A DNA stretch of 40,254 nucleotides. It comes from Candidatus Sysuimicrobiota bacterium CSP1-3 (GTDB lineage Bacteria; Sysuimicrobiota; Sysuimicrobiia; Sysuimicrobiales; Humicultoraceae). Under the pieces are notes generated by a model. The model saw nothing but the letters and a program-made list of their open reading frames with translations, made no database searches and was not told the origin of the DNA. The translations under genes and the position numbers were made by a program. The DNA lies in NCBI GenBank assembly GCA_001443485.1, contig LDXQ01000017.1, forward strand, positions 1 through 40,254, given 5' to 3'. Of the stretch, positions 23,684 through 33,050 are shown in pieces. The number at the start of each line of letters is the position of its first letter. The stretch's first letter is position 1.

Positions 23684-24882
23684 GCGGCATCGTCTCCGGG
23701 CACGTCACCTCGCCGCGTGGCGTGCGGGCTGCGGGCGGGCACTGCGGGATTAAACCGAGCCGCCCCGACCTGGCGCTCGTCGTCACCGCGGCGCCGGCCG
23801 CCGCGGCCGCCTGCTTCACGACGAACCGGGTGCAGGCGGCGCCGGTGCTGGTGAGCCGGGAGCAGGTCCGCGGCGGGCGCGCCCAGGCGGTGGTGATCAA
23901 CAGCGGCAACGCCAACGCCTGCACGGGCGAGCAGGGACGGCGCGACGCGTGGGAGATGGTGGATCTGGTCGCGCGCGCCCTGGGCATCTCCCGCGCTCTG
24001 GTGCTGGTGGCGAGCACGGGGGTGATCGGCGTCCCGCTGCCAAGAGAGCGGCTGCGCAGCGGAATTCCGGCGCTCGCGGCATCGCTCGGGCCGCACGGCG
24101 AGCAGGCCGCGGAGGCGATCCTCACCACGGACGCGTTCCCCAAGACCGGTGCCGTCCAGATCGAGATCGGCGGGCACGCGGTGACGCTGGGCGGCATGGC
24201 CAAAGGCGCGGGAATGATCCACCCCCGCATGGCGACGACGCTCTCGCTGGTCACCACCGACGCCGCGGTGGACCCGCCGCTGCTCCAGCGGGCGCTGCGT
24301 TTCGCCGTGGGGCGGTCCTTCAACCGGATCAGCGTGGACGGCGACACCAGCACCAACGACACGATCTTCCTGCTGGCCACGGGCGCCGCGGGCGCGGCGT
24401 TGCTGCGCTCGCCGGAAGACCCCGGATTCGCGGAATTTCAGGACGCGCTGGTGGCCCTGACCCAGCACCTGGCCCACCAGATCGTGCGGGACGGCGAAGG
24501 GGCGACCAAAGTGATCGCGGTCACCGTCAGCGGGGCCGCCAGTGACGAGGACGCGCGGCGCGCCGGCGAGGCGATCACCACTTCGCCGCTGGTGAAGACC
24601 GCAGCCTACGGGATGGAGCCCAACTGGGGGCGGATCCTGGCCGCGGTGGGGCGGTCGGGTGCGGAAGTCGATCCGGCGCGCGTGGCCGTCTCCGTGGGCG
24701 GCGTGCATCTGGTGGAGGGCGGGGTGGGGCACGGCGAGCGCATGCCGGCCGCCGCACAGGCGATGCGCGCCCCCGAGTTTGCCATCGACGTCGATCTGGG
24801 CCTGGGCATGGGGTCCTGGAGCGGCTGGACCTGCGACCTTACCGAAGCCTACGTCCGGCTGAACAGCGGGTCCATGACGTGA
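23680..24882 (+). CDS. argJ: Bifunctional ornithine acetyltransferase/N-acetylglutamate synthase
   Basis: ArgJ moves the acetyl group from N-acetylornithine to glutamate and, if bifunctional, also makes N-acetylglutamate from acetyl-CoA. The 400-residue precursor self-cleaves before Thr186 in KGAGMIHPRMATTL, giving alpha and beta chains. Other family motifs are VINSGNANACTG, ASTGVIG and VDGDTSTNDT. The ATG at 23680 overlaps the argC stop, so it is coupled. A recycling acetyl pathway explains why no argE is needed. The bifunctional label follows the family; the sequence does not by itself prove acetyl-CoA use. Confidence 0.95.
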   Translation: MSGIVSGHVTSPRGVRAAGGHCGIKPSRPDLALVVTAAPAAAAACFTTNRVQAAPVLVSREQVRGGRAQAVVINSGNANACTGEQGRRDAWEMVDLVARALGISRALVLVASTGVIGVPLPRERLRSGIPALAASLGPHGEQAAEAILTTDAFPKTGAVQIEIGGHAVTLGGMAKGAGMIHPRMATTLSLVTTDAAVDPPLLQRALRFAVGRSFNRISVDGDTSTNDTIFLLATGAAGAALLRSPEDPGFAEFQDALVALTQHLAHQIVRDGEGATKVIAVTVSGAASDEDARRAGEAITTSPLVKTAAYGMEPNWGRILAAVGRSGAEVDPARVAVSVGGVHLVEGGVGHGERMPAAAQAMRAPEFAIDVDLGLGMGSWSGWTCDLTEAYVRLNSGSMT

Positions 24883-25780
24883 GCACGAAAGCCGGAGGGA
24901 CCGAGTTGAACGCGCGCGCCGCGGAGATCGCCGCCGAAGGCGCGCTGATCGCCCGCGGGCTGCAGTACGTCAACGCCTGGCGCGGGCGCACCGTCGTCAT
25001 CAAATACGGCGGCAGCATCCTCACCCGCGTCTCCGGCACGGTCATCGAAGACCTGGTGCTGCTGGCGGGCGCGGGCGTCAGCCCCGTCCTGGTGCACGGC
25101 GGTGGGCCGGAGATCTCGCGCCTGCTGGAGCGACTGGGGCACACCCCGCGCTTCGTGGACGGCCTGCGCGTCACCGACGACGAGACGCTGGAGGTCGTGG
25201 AGATGGTCCTCTCCGGCCGGGCGAACAAGACGCTGGTCGGCCGGATTACTAAGGCCGGCGGCAGCGCCGTAGGCCTCTCCGGCCGCGACGGGCGCCTCCT
25301 CGCCGCGGCGCCGCTGCGCCACCCGCCGGGGTTGGGACGCGTGGGGCAGATCACCGCGGTCCACCCGGAGATCGTGCACCTCCTGGCGGGCGGCGGGTTC
25401 ATCCCGGTGATCGCCTCTGTCGGCAGCGACACCGAGGGCGAGGCCCTGAATCTCAACGCCGACCACGCCGCGGCCGCGCTGGCCCAGGCGCTGGGGGCGA
25501 GCAAACTGATCGTGCTGACCGACGTGGAGGGCATCTACCGGGAGGCGAACGGCCGGCGCGAGCTCCTCTCCGTGCTGACCGTGGAGGAGGCGCGGTCGCT
25601 GGTCGCCGACGGCGCGATCGGCGGCGGGATGATTCCGAAGGTGGAGGCGTGCCTGGCGGCCATCCAGGGCGGGGTGGCTTCCGCGCACATCATCAGCGGC
25701 GAGGTGCCGCACGCCCTGCTCGTGGAGTTGTTCACCGAGGAGGGCGTGGGGACGATGCTCGTGCCGCAGCGGAGGAACGG

Positions 25781-25784
<4 letters not shown>
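24879..25784 (+). CDS. argB: Acetylglutamate kinase
   Basis: ArgB phosphorylates N-acetylglutamate, the committed step and usual site of arginine feedback. The 301-residue protein has VVIKYGGSILT near residue 40, LVHGGGPEISRLLERLG, the LNLNADHAAAALAQALGA segment and the IGGGMIPKVEACLAAI C-terminal motif. An N-terminal helix of about 30 residues precedes the kinase core, as seen in hexameric, arginine-inhibited forms; feedback control here is inference. The GTG at 24879 overlaps the argJ stop (GTGA). Confidence 0.97.
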
Positions 25785-27018
<1,234 letters not shown>

Positions 27019-27022
<4 letters not shown>

Positions 27023-28263
27023 CGGTAGGGACGGCGGTGGGCAAGGCGGTGCTGGCCTACTCCGGCGGGCTGGACACCTCGGTCATCATCCCCTGGCTGC
27101 GGGAGACCTACGGCTGCCAGGTCGTCGCGGTGATCGCGGACGTAGGGCAGGGGGAGGACCTCGACGCGGTCCGGCGCAAGGCCCTGCAGAGCGGCGCCCT
27201 CGAGGCGCGCGTCGTGGACATCAAGGAAGACTTCATGCGGGAGTTCGTCTTTGCCGCGCTGCGCGCCGGGGCGATATACGAGGGGCGCTACCTGCTCGGC
27301 ACCGCCCTGGCGCGGCCGGCCATCGCCCGGGCGCAGGTGGAGGTGGCACTGGAGGTGCGCGCGGACGCGCTGGTGCACGGGTGCACGGGCAAAGGGAACG
27401 ACCAGGTACGCTTTGAACTCGCCTACGCCGCGCTTGCCCCCGAACTCAAAGTGATCGCGCCCTGGCGGGAGTGGCACCTCCACTCGCGCGAAGAGGAGAT
27501 CGCCTACGCCGCCGCCCACGGTATCCCCGTTCCCGTCAGCAAAGAGAAGCCGTACAGCGTGGACAAGAACCTCTGGCACTGCAGTAGCGAAGGGGGCATC
27601 CTGGAGGATCCCTGGACCGCGCCGCCCGCGGACCTGTATCAGTACACTGCCGATCCGCGCCGCGCGCCCGACGAACCCGAGGAGGTCGCCGTCGACTTTG
27701 AGGAAGGCACACCCGTCGCGGTGAACGGGGAGCGGCTAGGACCGGCCGCCCTCGTGGAGGCGCTCAACCACAGCGGCGGCCGGCACGGCGTGGGCCGCGT
27801 GGACATGGTGGAGAACCGGCTGGTCGGGATCAAGAGCCGCGGCGTCTACGAGACGCCCGGCGGAACCATCCTGCAGGTGGCGCACCACGACCTGGAGTCG
27901 ATCACGCTCGACCGGGACACCCTGCACTATAAGCTCGGCGCGGCCATGCGCTACGCGGAACTCGTCTACTACGGCCTGTGGTACACGCCCTTGCGGCAGG
28001 CCTTCGACGCGTTCGTCGCTTCGACCCAGCGGACGGTCACGGGGACGGTGCGCCTGCGCCTCTTCAAGGGCACCTGCAGTGCGGTGGCGCGGCGGTCGCC
28101 GTACTCCCTCTACAGCCGGGACCTGGCGACGTTCGAAGCCGGCGGGGACTACCGCCACGCCGACGCGGAGGGGTTCATCCACCTCTTCGGCCTGCCCGCG
28201 GCGGTCTTCGCCCGCACCAACCCACACCTGATCCGACAGGTGCGGGCGCCGGCCAAGCGGTAG
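27019..28263 (+). CDS. argG: Argininosuccinate synthase
   Basis: ArgG joins citrulline and aspartate with ATP. The 414-residue protein shows the N-type ATP pyrophosphatase loop AYSGGLDTSV (about 13-22), GCTGKGNDQVRFE, and the KEKPYSVDKNLWH and SIDxxVxxxTxG-like tetramer region. The length is normal. It follows argD with a 4-bp overlap and precedes argH by 10 bp. argF, which supplies citrulline, is not in the operon and must be elsewhere. Confidence 0.97.
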
Positions 28264-28273
28264 CGCGGGGCGC

Positions 28274-29746
28274 GTGGACGAGCGCGGCGGTTACCGCACG
28301 TGGGGCGGGCGCTTCGAGGGCCGGCTGCACCCCCGGCTGGCCCGCTTCACCACCTCCCTCCCGGTGGATATCCGCCTCCTGCCCTACGACCTGCGGGGGA
28401 GTCTCGCGCACGCACGTATGCTGACCCAGCAGCGGATCATCCCGGGAGACACTGGCACGCAGATCGTCGCGGCGCTGCGCGAGATGCTGCGGGAAGCGGA
28501 GGCCGGCACCTTCCCCATCGACGCGGACGCCGAGGACGTGCACACGCTGATCGAAGCAGAATTGCACCGGCGCCTCGGCGAGGCCGCGGGATGGCTGCCC
28601 ACGGCGCGCAGCCGGAACGATCAGGTGGCCACGGCGTTCCGCCTGTGGGTGAAGGAGGCCTGCGTGGCCTGCTGCGGCGCGGTCGTGGACGCCCAGGAGG
28701 CGCTGCTGCGGCTGGCGGCGCGTGACGGCCACCTCCTCCTGCCCGCATATACCCACCTCCAGCGCGCGCAACCGGTGCTGCTGGGGCACCATCTGCTGGC
28801 GTACGTCTGGATGCTGCGGCGGGATGTCGATCGGCTGCGCCAGGCCCGGTCAGCGGCGGATGTGCTGCCGCTGGGATCGGGCGCGGCCGTCGGGGTCTCC
28901 CATCCCGTGGATCGGGAGGCGGTGGCGCGGATGCTGGGCTTCGCCCGCGTCAGCGAGAACAGCCTGGATGCCACCGGCGACCGGGATTTCGCCGTGGAGT
29001 TTCTCGGGGCGCTGGCGCTCCTGATGACGCACCTCTCCCGCTGGGCCGGGGAGATGGTGCTGTGGAGCACGGAGGAGTTCGGATTTCTCGCGCTCACCGA
29101 CGCCGTGGCCACCGGCAGCAGCATCATGCCGCAGAAGCGGAATCCCGACGCCGCCGAATTGATTCGCGGGAAGTGGGGCCGGGTGATCGGCGACCTCGTG
29201 TCCCTGCTCGGTGTCTTGAAGGGGCTGCCGCTCGGCTACCAGCGCGATCTGCAGGAGGACAAGGCGCTGGTCTTTGAGGCGGCGGATACGGCGCTGGACG
29301 CGGTGGAGGCGATGGGCGTGATACTGGGAGAGGCGCGCTTCCGGCGGGAGCGGATGCGCGCCGCGCTGGCCGCGGGGTTTCCCACCGCAACGGAGATCAG
29401 CGACTTTCTGGTGCGGCGCGGGACGCCCTTTCGCCAGGCGCACGCCCTCGCCGGCCAGGTCGTCCGCTACGCCGAACGGCAGGGCAAGGCGCTGACCGAT
29501 CTCGAACCGGAGGAATGGTCTTCGCTGCTGCCGGGTCTCGACGCACCGGCGATCGAGCACCTCCGGGCCGCCGTCACGCCGGAGGGTGCGGTGGCCGCCA
29601 AAGACGTCCCGGGCGGCACGGCTCCCGGACGGGTGCAGGCGGCGATGGAGCAGGCGGCGCGGGAGGTCGGGCGCCTGCGGCAGTGGGTCGCGGCGGCGGC
29701 GGCGGAGGAGCAGCGGGTGCGGGAGGAGATCCGTGCGTCCGCGTGA
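28274..29746 (+). CDS. argH: Argininosuccinate lyase
   Basis: ArgH releases arginine and fumarate from argininosuccinate. The 490-residue protein has TARSRNDQVAT, the TYTHLQRAQP segment with the catalytic His, and the fumarase/aspartase signature GSSIMPQKRNPD at 281-292, whose Ser is the catalytic base. The start GTG at 28274 follows argG by 10 bp. The last 60 residues carry an Ala/Arg/Glu-rich helix slightly longer than usual, in which argR begins. Confidence 0.97.
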   Translation: MDERGGYRTWGGRFEGRLHPRLARFTTSLPVDIRLLPYDLRGSLAHARMLTQQRIIPGDTGTQIVAALREMLREAEAGTFPIDADAEDVHTLIEAELHRRLGEAAGWLPTARSRNDQVATAFRLWVKEACVACCGAVVDAQEALLRLAARDGHLLLPAYTHLQRAQPVLLGHHLLAYVWMLRRDVDRLRQARSAADVLPLGSGAAVGVSHPVDREAVARMLGFARVSENSLDATGDRDFAVEFLGALALLMTHLSRWAGEMVLWSTEEFGFLALTDAVATGSSIMPQKRNPDAAELIRGKWGRVIGDLVSLLGVLKGLPLGYQRDLQEDKALVFEAADTALDAVEAMGVILGEARFRRERMRAALAAGFPTATEISDFLVRRGTPFRQAHALAGQVVRYAERQGKALTDLEPEEWSSLLPGLDAPAIEHLRAAVTPEGAVAAKDVPGGTAPGRVQAAMEQAAREVGRLRQWVAAAAAEEQRVREEIRASA

Positions 29747-30188
29747 GCGCAAGATCCTGGAGGTCATCACGGCGGAGCCGATCCACACCCAGGCGCAGCT
29801 GGTGCGCGCGCTGCGTGCGGCCGGGCTGCGGGTCAGCCAGGCTACCGCCTCGCGGGACATCAAGCGGCTGGGTCTGCTGAAGGTGCCGACCCAGAACGGC
29901 CGGGCGCGCTACCTGCCGCCGGCGGAGGCGGGGCAGATTGCGCCGGACGCGGAGCGCCGCCTGGCGCGCGCGTTTCAGGAGTACGCCGTCGGCGTCGATG
30001 AGGGCAGCGGGCTGGTGCTGGTGAAGACGACCACAGGGACCGCCAACGCGGTGGCAGAAGCGATCGACGAGGTCCGCTGGCCGGAGCTGGCGGGCACCGT
30101 CGCCGGGGACAATACCATCCTGGTCGTGCCGCGGGCGCCGCGCGACCGGATCGCGCTGCGCCGGCGGTTGGAGAGCCTGCTGCCCTAA
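29733..30188 (+). CDS. argR: Arginine repressor ArgR
   Basis: ArgR is an arginine-dependent hexameric repressor. The 151-residue protein has an N-terminal winged helix (about 1-70) with the family signature QATASRDIKRLGL, and a C-terminal oligomerisation/arginine-binding domain with GTANAVAEAIDEVRWPELAGTVAGDNTILVV. The GTG at 29733 has GGAGGAG upstream and lies 14 bp inside argH. Being the last gene of the arg operon, it would repress its own synthesis through the AT-rich operator before argC. Confidence 0.95.
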   Translation: MRPRERKILEVITAEPIHTQAQLVRALRAAGLRVSQATASRDIKRLGLLKVPTQNGRARYLPPAEAGQIAPDAERRLARAFQEYAVGVDEGSGLVLVKTTTGTANAVAEAIDEVRWPELAGTVAGDNTILVVPRAPRDRIALRRRLESLLP

Positions 30189-30213
30189 CCCCCAGCGGGT
30201 CGCCGCCCGCCGT

Positions 30214-30810
30214 TCACCGCGGCGCGGTCTCCCGAGACTGCTTGAACGGCCAGTTGGCGGCGATATCCCGCCGCACCCGCACCAGGATGACCAGTGGCAG
30301 GAGGATGGCGGCGAGGCGGAAGATCAGGTCCGTCTCGCGCAGCCAGGTCAGCGCGATGATGATGGGAAAGGCGACCACGCCGCTGGCCGGGACCCATCCG
30401 GTGCGCCGCCAGGCCAGCAGCGCGGGAATCAGCGCGATGCTGAAATTCAACGGCAGCAGGAAGAGCAACGCGCCGGAGGCGGTAGCCAGTCCCTTGCCGC
30501 CCCAGAACCGGTAGTACAGCGACCAGTTGTGCCCGGCGACGGCCGCCGCCGCCGTCAGGACCAGCGACCACCCCGGGACCCGCAGCAGCTTCCCCGCGAT
30601 GAGCGGCAGCATTGCTTTGGTCGCGTCCAGGGCGTACACAAGCACGGCTGGCCAGAAGCCAAAATGCCGGAACGTCTCCGCGGTGCCCGGGTTCTTCCCG
30701 ATGACCCGGAAGTCCAACCCACGGCGGCGCGCCAGGATATGCGCCGGCAGGATCGACCCCGACAGGTAGCCGACCAGTGGCAGAAGAAACGCGGCAGTCG
30801 GCGTGGACAT
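30214..30810 (-). CDS. plsY: Divergent PlsY-like glycerol-3-phosphate acyltransferase
   Basis: PlsY transfers an acyl group from acyl phosphate to glycerol 3-phosphate. The 198-residue protein has the family topology (about five to six helices) and two of the three motifs: the start pattern GYLSGSILPAHILARRRGLD and the HNWSLYYRFWGGKGLATASG glycine-rich loop. The middle motif, normally GSGNxGATN, is GKNPGTAE here, one residue shorter and without the Ser-Gly-Asn core. Substrate or activity may differ. It is the last gene of a minus-strand operon with two epimerases, 18 bp after the previous stop. Confidence 0.75.
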   Translation of the reverse strand: MSTPTAAFLLPLVGYLSGSILPAHILARRRGLDFRVIGKNPGTAETFRHFGFWPAVLVYALDATKAMLPLIAGKLLRVPGWSLVLTAAAAVAGHNWSLYYRFWGGKGLATASGALLFLLPLNFSIALIPALLAWRRTGWVPASGVVAFPIIIALTWLRETDLIFRLAAILLPLVILVRVRRDIAANWPFKQSRETAPR

Positions 30811-30828
30811 GGGCCCTCCCTCTCGCCT

Positions 30829-31848
30829 CTACACAGAGATGTTTCGCCGGTCGAGCAATCCAGCCTCCTGCAACCAGGCTGCGGTTGCCGCGATCGCCTC
30901 GGCCAGGGGGACCCGGGGATGCCAGCCCAGCACCGCGCTCGCCCGGGCGGTGCTGTACCGGCTGCGCCGCAGGAAATACCCCATATCCGCCCGGTGACCG
31001 CGGGCGGGACGGCCGGTCAGTATGCCCACCGTCTCCATGCCCAGCGTCGCACCGCGCACGACCCACGCGGGCATGGAGCGCATTCGGCGCCCCGCCATGC
31101 GGGCGTAGGAGCCGAGGAACTCCCCCCAGGGGACGTCGGCGTCGGCCAGATTGAATATTCCTCCCACCGCGTCGGCGGTCGTGGCGGACGCCAGCAGCGC
31201 GTCCACCAGATTGTCAATGTAGATAGGATAGCAGAAGCCGCGCCCGCCCTCGACAACGAGGGGAAGGCCCCGGCGCAGCCACCGGAGGACGAGACCGGAC
31301 AGACGCACGTCCCCAGGACCGAAGACCTGCCCCGGGCGGAGGATGACGGTGGGCAGGCCCCGCCCATGCGCAGATACGACCTCTTGTTCCGCGCCGATCT
31401 TCGTTGCGCGATACGGTCCCAGGGGCCACAGTGGAGTTTGCTCGTCGATGGGGTCCGCCGTCGTCGGACCGTAGACGGAGATGCTGCTCACATGGACGAA
31501 CCGCGAGGCGCCCGCGCGCAGGGATGCGTCGAGCAGGGAGCGCGTCCCCTCAACGTTCGCCGCTCGGGCCGCTTCCCAGGTCCACGGCTCTCCCATCCAC
31601 GCCCCGCAGTGAAAGATCACGCCACAGCCGCGCACCGCTGGAGGGAGATCATCCGGTCGGGTCAGATCTCCCGGCACCGGTTCGATGCCCCGCGCCGCCA
31701 GCCGCGCGGCCTGATCGGCGCGGCGCACCAGCGCGCGAACGCGCACCCCTTCGAGCACCAACCGTTCGCAGAGCCGCCCGCCGATGAACCCCCCGGCGCC
31801 GGTGACCAGCACCGGCCCCAATGCGGGAAGAGCACCGTGGCGCGCCAT
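30829..31848 (-). CDS. NAD-dependent epimerase/dehydratase (extended SDR), paralogue 1
   Basis: This 339-residue protein is an extended short-chain dehydrogenase/reductase. It has a Rossmann loop VTGAGGFIG at about 15-23 and the catalytic YRATK (YxxxK) preceded by HVSSISVYGP. The ILRPGQVFGPGD and PIYIDNLVDALLAS segments belong to sugar-nucleotide epimerases and 3-beta-HSD-like enzymes. The ATG at 31848 overlaps the stop of the next upstream gene in an ATGA, and a long upstream frame does not resemble the family. It is about half-conserved with its neighbour, so the pair arose by duplication. The substrate is unknown. Confidence 0.8.
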   Translation of the reverse strand: MARHGALPALGPVLVTGAGGFIGGRLCERLVLEGVRVRALVRRADQAARLAARGIEPVPGDLTRPDDLPPAVRGCGVIFHCGAWMGEPWTWEAARAANVEGTRSLLDASLRAGASRFVHVSSISVYGPTTADPIDEQTPLWPLGPYRATKIGAEQEVVSAHGRGLPTVILRPGQVFGPGDVRLSGLVLRWLRRGLPLVVEGGRGFCYPIYIDNLVDALLASATTADAVGGIFNLADADVPWGEFLGSYARMAGRRMRSMPAWVVRGATLGMETVGILTGRPARGHRADMGYFLRRSRYSTARASAVLGWHPRVPLAEAIAATAAWLQEAGLLDRRNISV

Positions 31849-32816
31849 CAATGCGGGATGATCCGAGCATCGCGCAACCATCGCTCGGTCTCCCCCATCG
31901 CCGCTTCCATGGACCGGGTCGGAGACCACCCCAGCAGCCTGCGGGCCTTCTCCGTGCTGCAGCGGGTTGGCCGGGTCATGTAGTGCACGAGGGTGCGGTG
32001 CGTGAGCGGCGGCCGGCGGGTCACCGTCCCGAGGACTTCCGTGGCCAGGCCGAAGAGCCAGACGGCGAACGCAGGGGAGGAACGCAGCGGCCGGCGGCAC
32101 ATCCGGGCGTAGTAGCCGAAGAACTCACGCCAGGGCAGGTTGTCATCCGCCACGTTGAAGGCTTGGCCGGCGGCGTCCTCCCGCGTCGCCGCGGCGATGA
32201 GCGCGTCCAGGAGGTGCTCAATGTAGACCGGGTTGGCGATCCCCCGGCCGCCGGCGGCAAGGACGGGCCAGCCGGCCATGATCTGCCGCGCGGGGTTGAC
32301 CGTGCCGCCGAAGGCGCGCGGCCCGTAGGCCAGGCCAGGGCGCAGCGTAACGACGGGCAGTCCCTGCTGTACGGCGCGCGCGACCATGTCTTCGGCAGCC
32401 ACTTTGCTCCGGCCGTAGGCGTCGACGGGCCAGAAGGGCGTCTCTTCCGTGATCACGGCGCGGCGTGTGGGGCCGTAGACAGCGACGCTGCTCAGGTGCA
32501 CCACGCGCTCGACGCCGGCATGGAGGCAGGCCGCCAGCAGGTTCCCGGTGCCGGTGATGTCGATGGCGCGGGCCGCCTCCCGGGTGGGAGGGGAGCCGTT
32601 CCAGCGGGCGCAGTGAACGACGACGCGCGCGCCGCGCACCGCGGGCAGCAGACTGTCGGGGACGGTCAAATCGCCCTGGCGGAACTCCACGCGGGGACCG
32701 TGCTCCGCGCGAACCACGTCCAATCCCCGAACTCGCACGCCGGCGCGGAGGAGCCGCTCGGCCAGGTGCGCGCCGATGAACCCGTTGACGCCGGTGATCA
32801 GGACAGGATCCTTCAC
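31848..32816 (-). CDS. NAD-dependent epimerase/dehydratase (extended SDR), paralogue 2
   Basis: The first gene of the minus-strand operon encodes 322 residues with ITGVNGFIGAHLAERLL as the NAD loop, HLSSVAVYGP and the catalytic YGRSK. Later it has LRPGLAYGPRAFGG and NPVYIEHLLDALI. The C-terminal half shares with paralogue 1 the blocks FNVADDNLPWREFFGYYARM and RRLLGWSPTRSM, which shows tandem duplication. Such enzymes act on nucleotide sugars or on beta-hydroxy sterol-like substrates. Linkage to plsY suggests lipid or envelope work, but that is inference. Confidence 0.8.
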   Translation of the reverse strand: MKDPVLITGVNGFIGAHLAERLLRAGVRVRGLDVVRAEHGPRVEFRQGDLTVPDSLLPAVRGARVVVHCARWNGSPPTREAARAIDITGTGNLLAACLHAGVERVVHLSSVAVYGPTRRAVITEETPFWPVDAYGRSKVAAEDMVARAVQQGLPVVTLRPGLAYGPRAFGGTVNPARQIMAGWPVLAAGGRGIANPVYIEHLLDALIAAATREDAAGQAFNVADDNLPWREFFGYYARMCRRPLRSSPAFAVWLFGLATEVLGTVTRRPPLTHRTLVHYMTRPTRCSTEKARRLLGWSPTRSMEAAMGETERWLRDARIIPH

Positions 32817-33050
32817 GGGCCTCGCCTCCCACCTGCGCCGGGCGCGACTGTGCGTGGGGCCTATGGAGGATTACGGTGGCCGTCCTCGTCCTCCCTCCCG
32901 CGGCTGGCTGGACAACCTTCTTCGCCAGACCCTAGACTGGGGAGAGTAGATGATTGTCCTCTCCTGGGCCCGGCGTCGCCTGGCCCCATTCTTCGCGCTC
33001 CCGTGGGTCCCGAAGAGCCTCATCGGGCTGGTCACCTTCGGTCCGGGGAC
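32817..33050. other. Divergent region with a displaced N-terminal frame of pgpH
   Basis: The 234 bp between the epimerase operon and pgpH contain a good start: ATG at 32950 with GGAG at 32941-32944. From it, one frame reads a basic N-terminus and a hydrophobic stretch (LAPFFALPWVPKSLIGLVTF), then goes out of frame with pgpH at the GGGG run 33045-33048. Adding one G there would join it to the PgpH sequence. Confidence 0.45.
32909..32938 (+). promoter_or_regulatory. Possible promoter of the pgpH-ybeY-dgkA group
   Basis: TGGACA (32909-32914) and TAGACT (32933-32938), 18 bp apart. The inferred start, about 32945, would leave almost no leader for an ATG at 32950 but about 105 nt for the GTG at 33051. 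Confidence 0.35.

Noticed and set aside
31821-33050. Upstream extension of the pgpH frame into the epimerase genes
   Set aside because: The added residues are antisense to two well-supported epimerases and unlike any PgpH.
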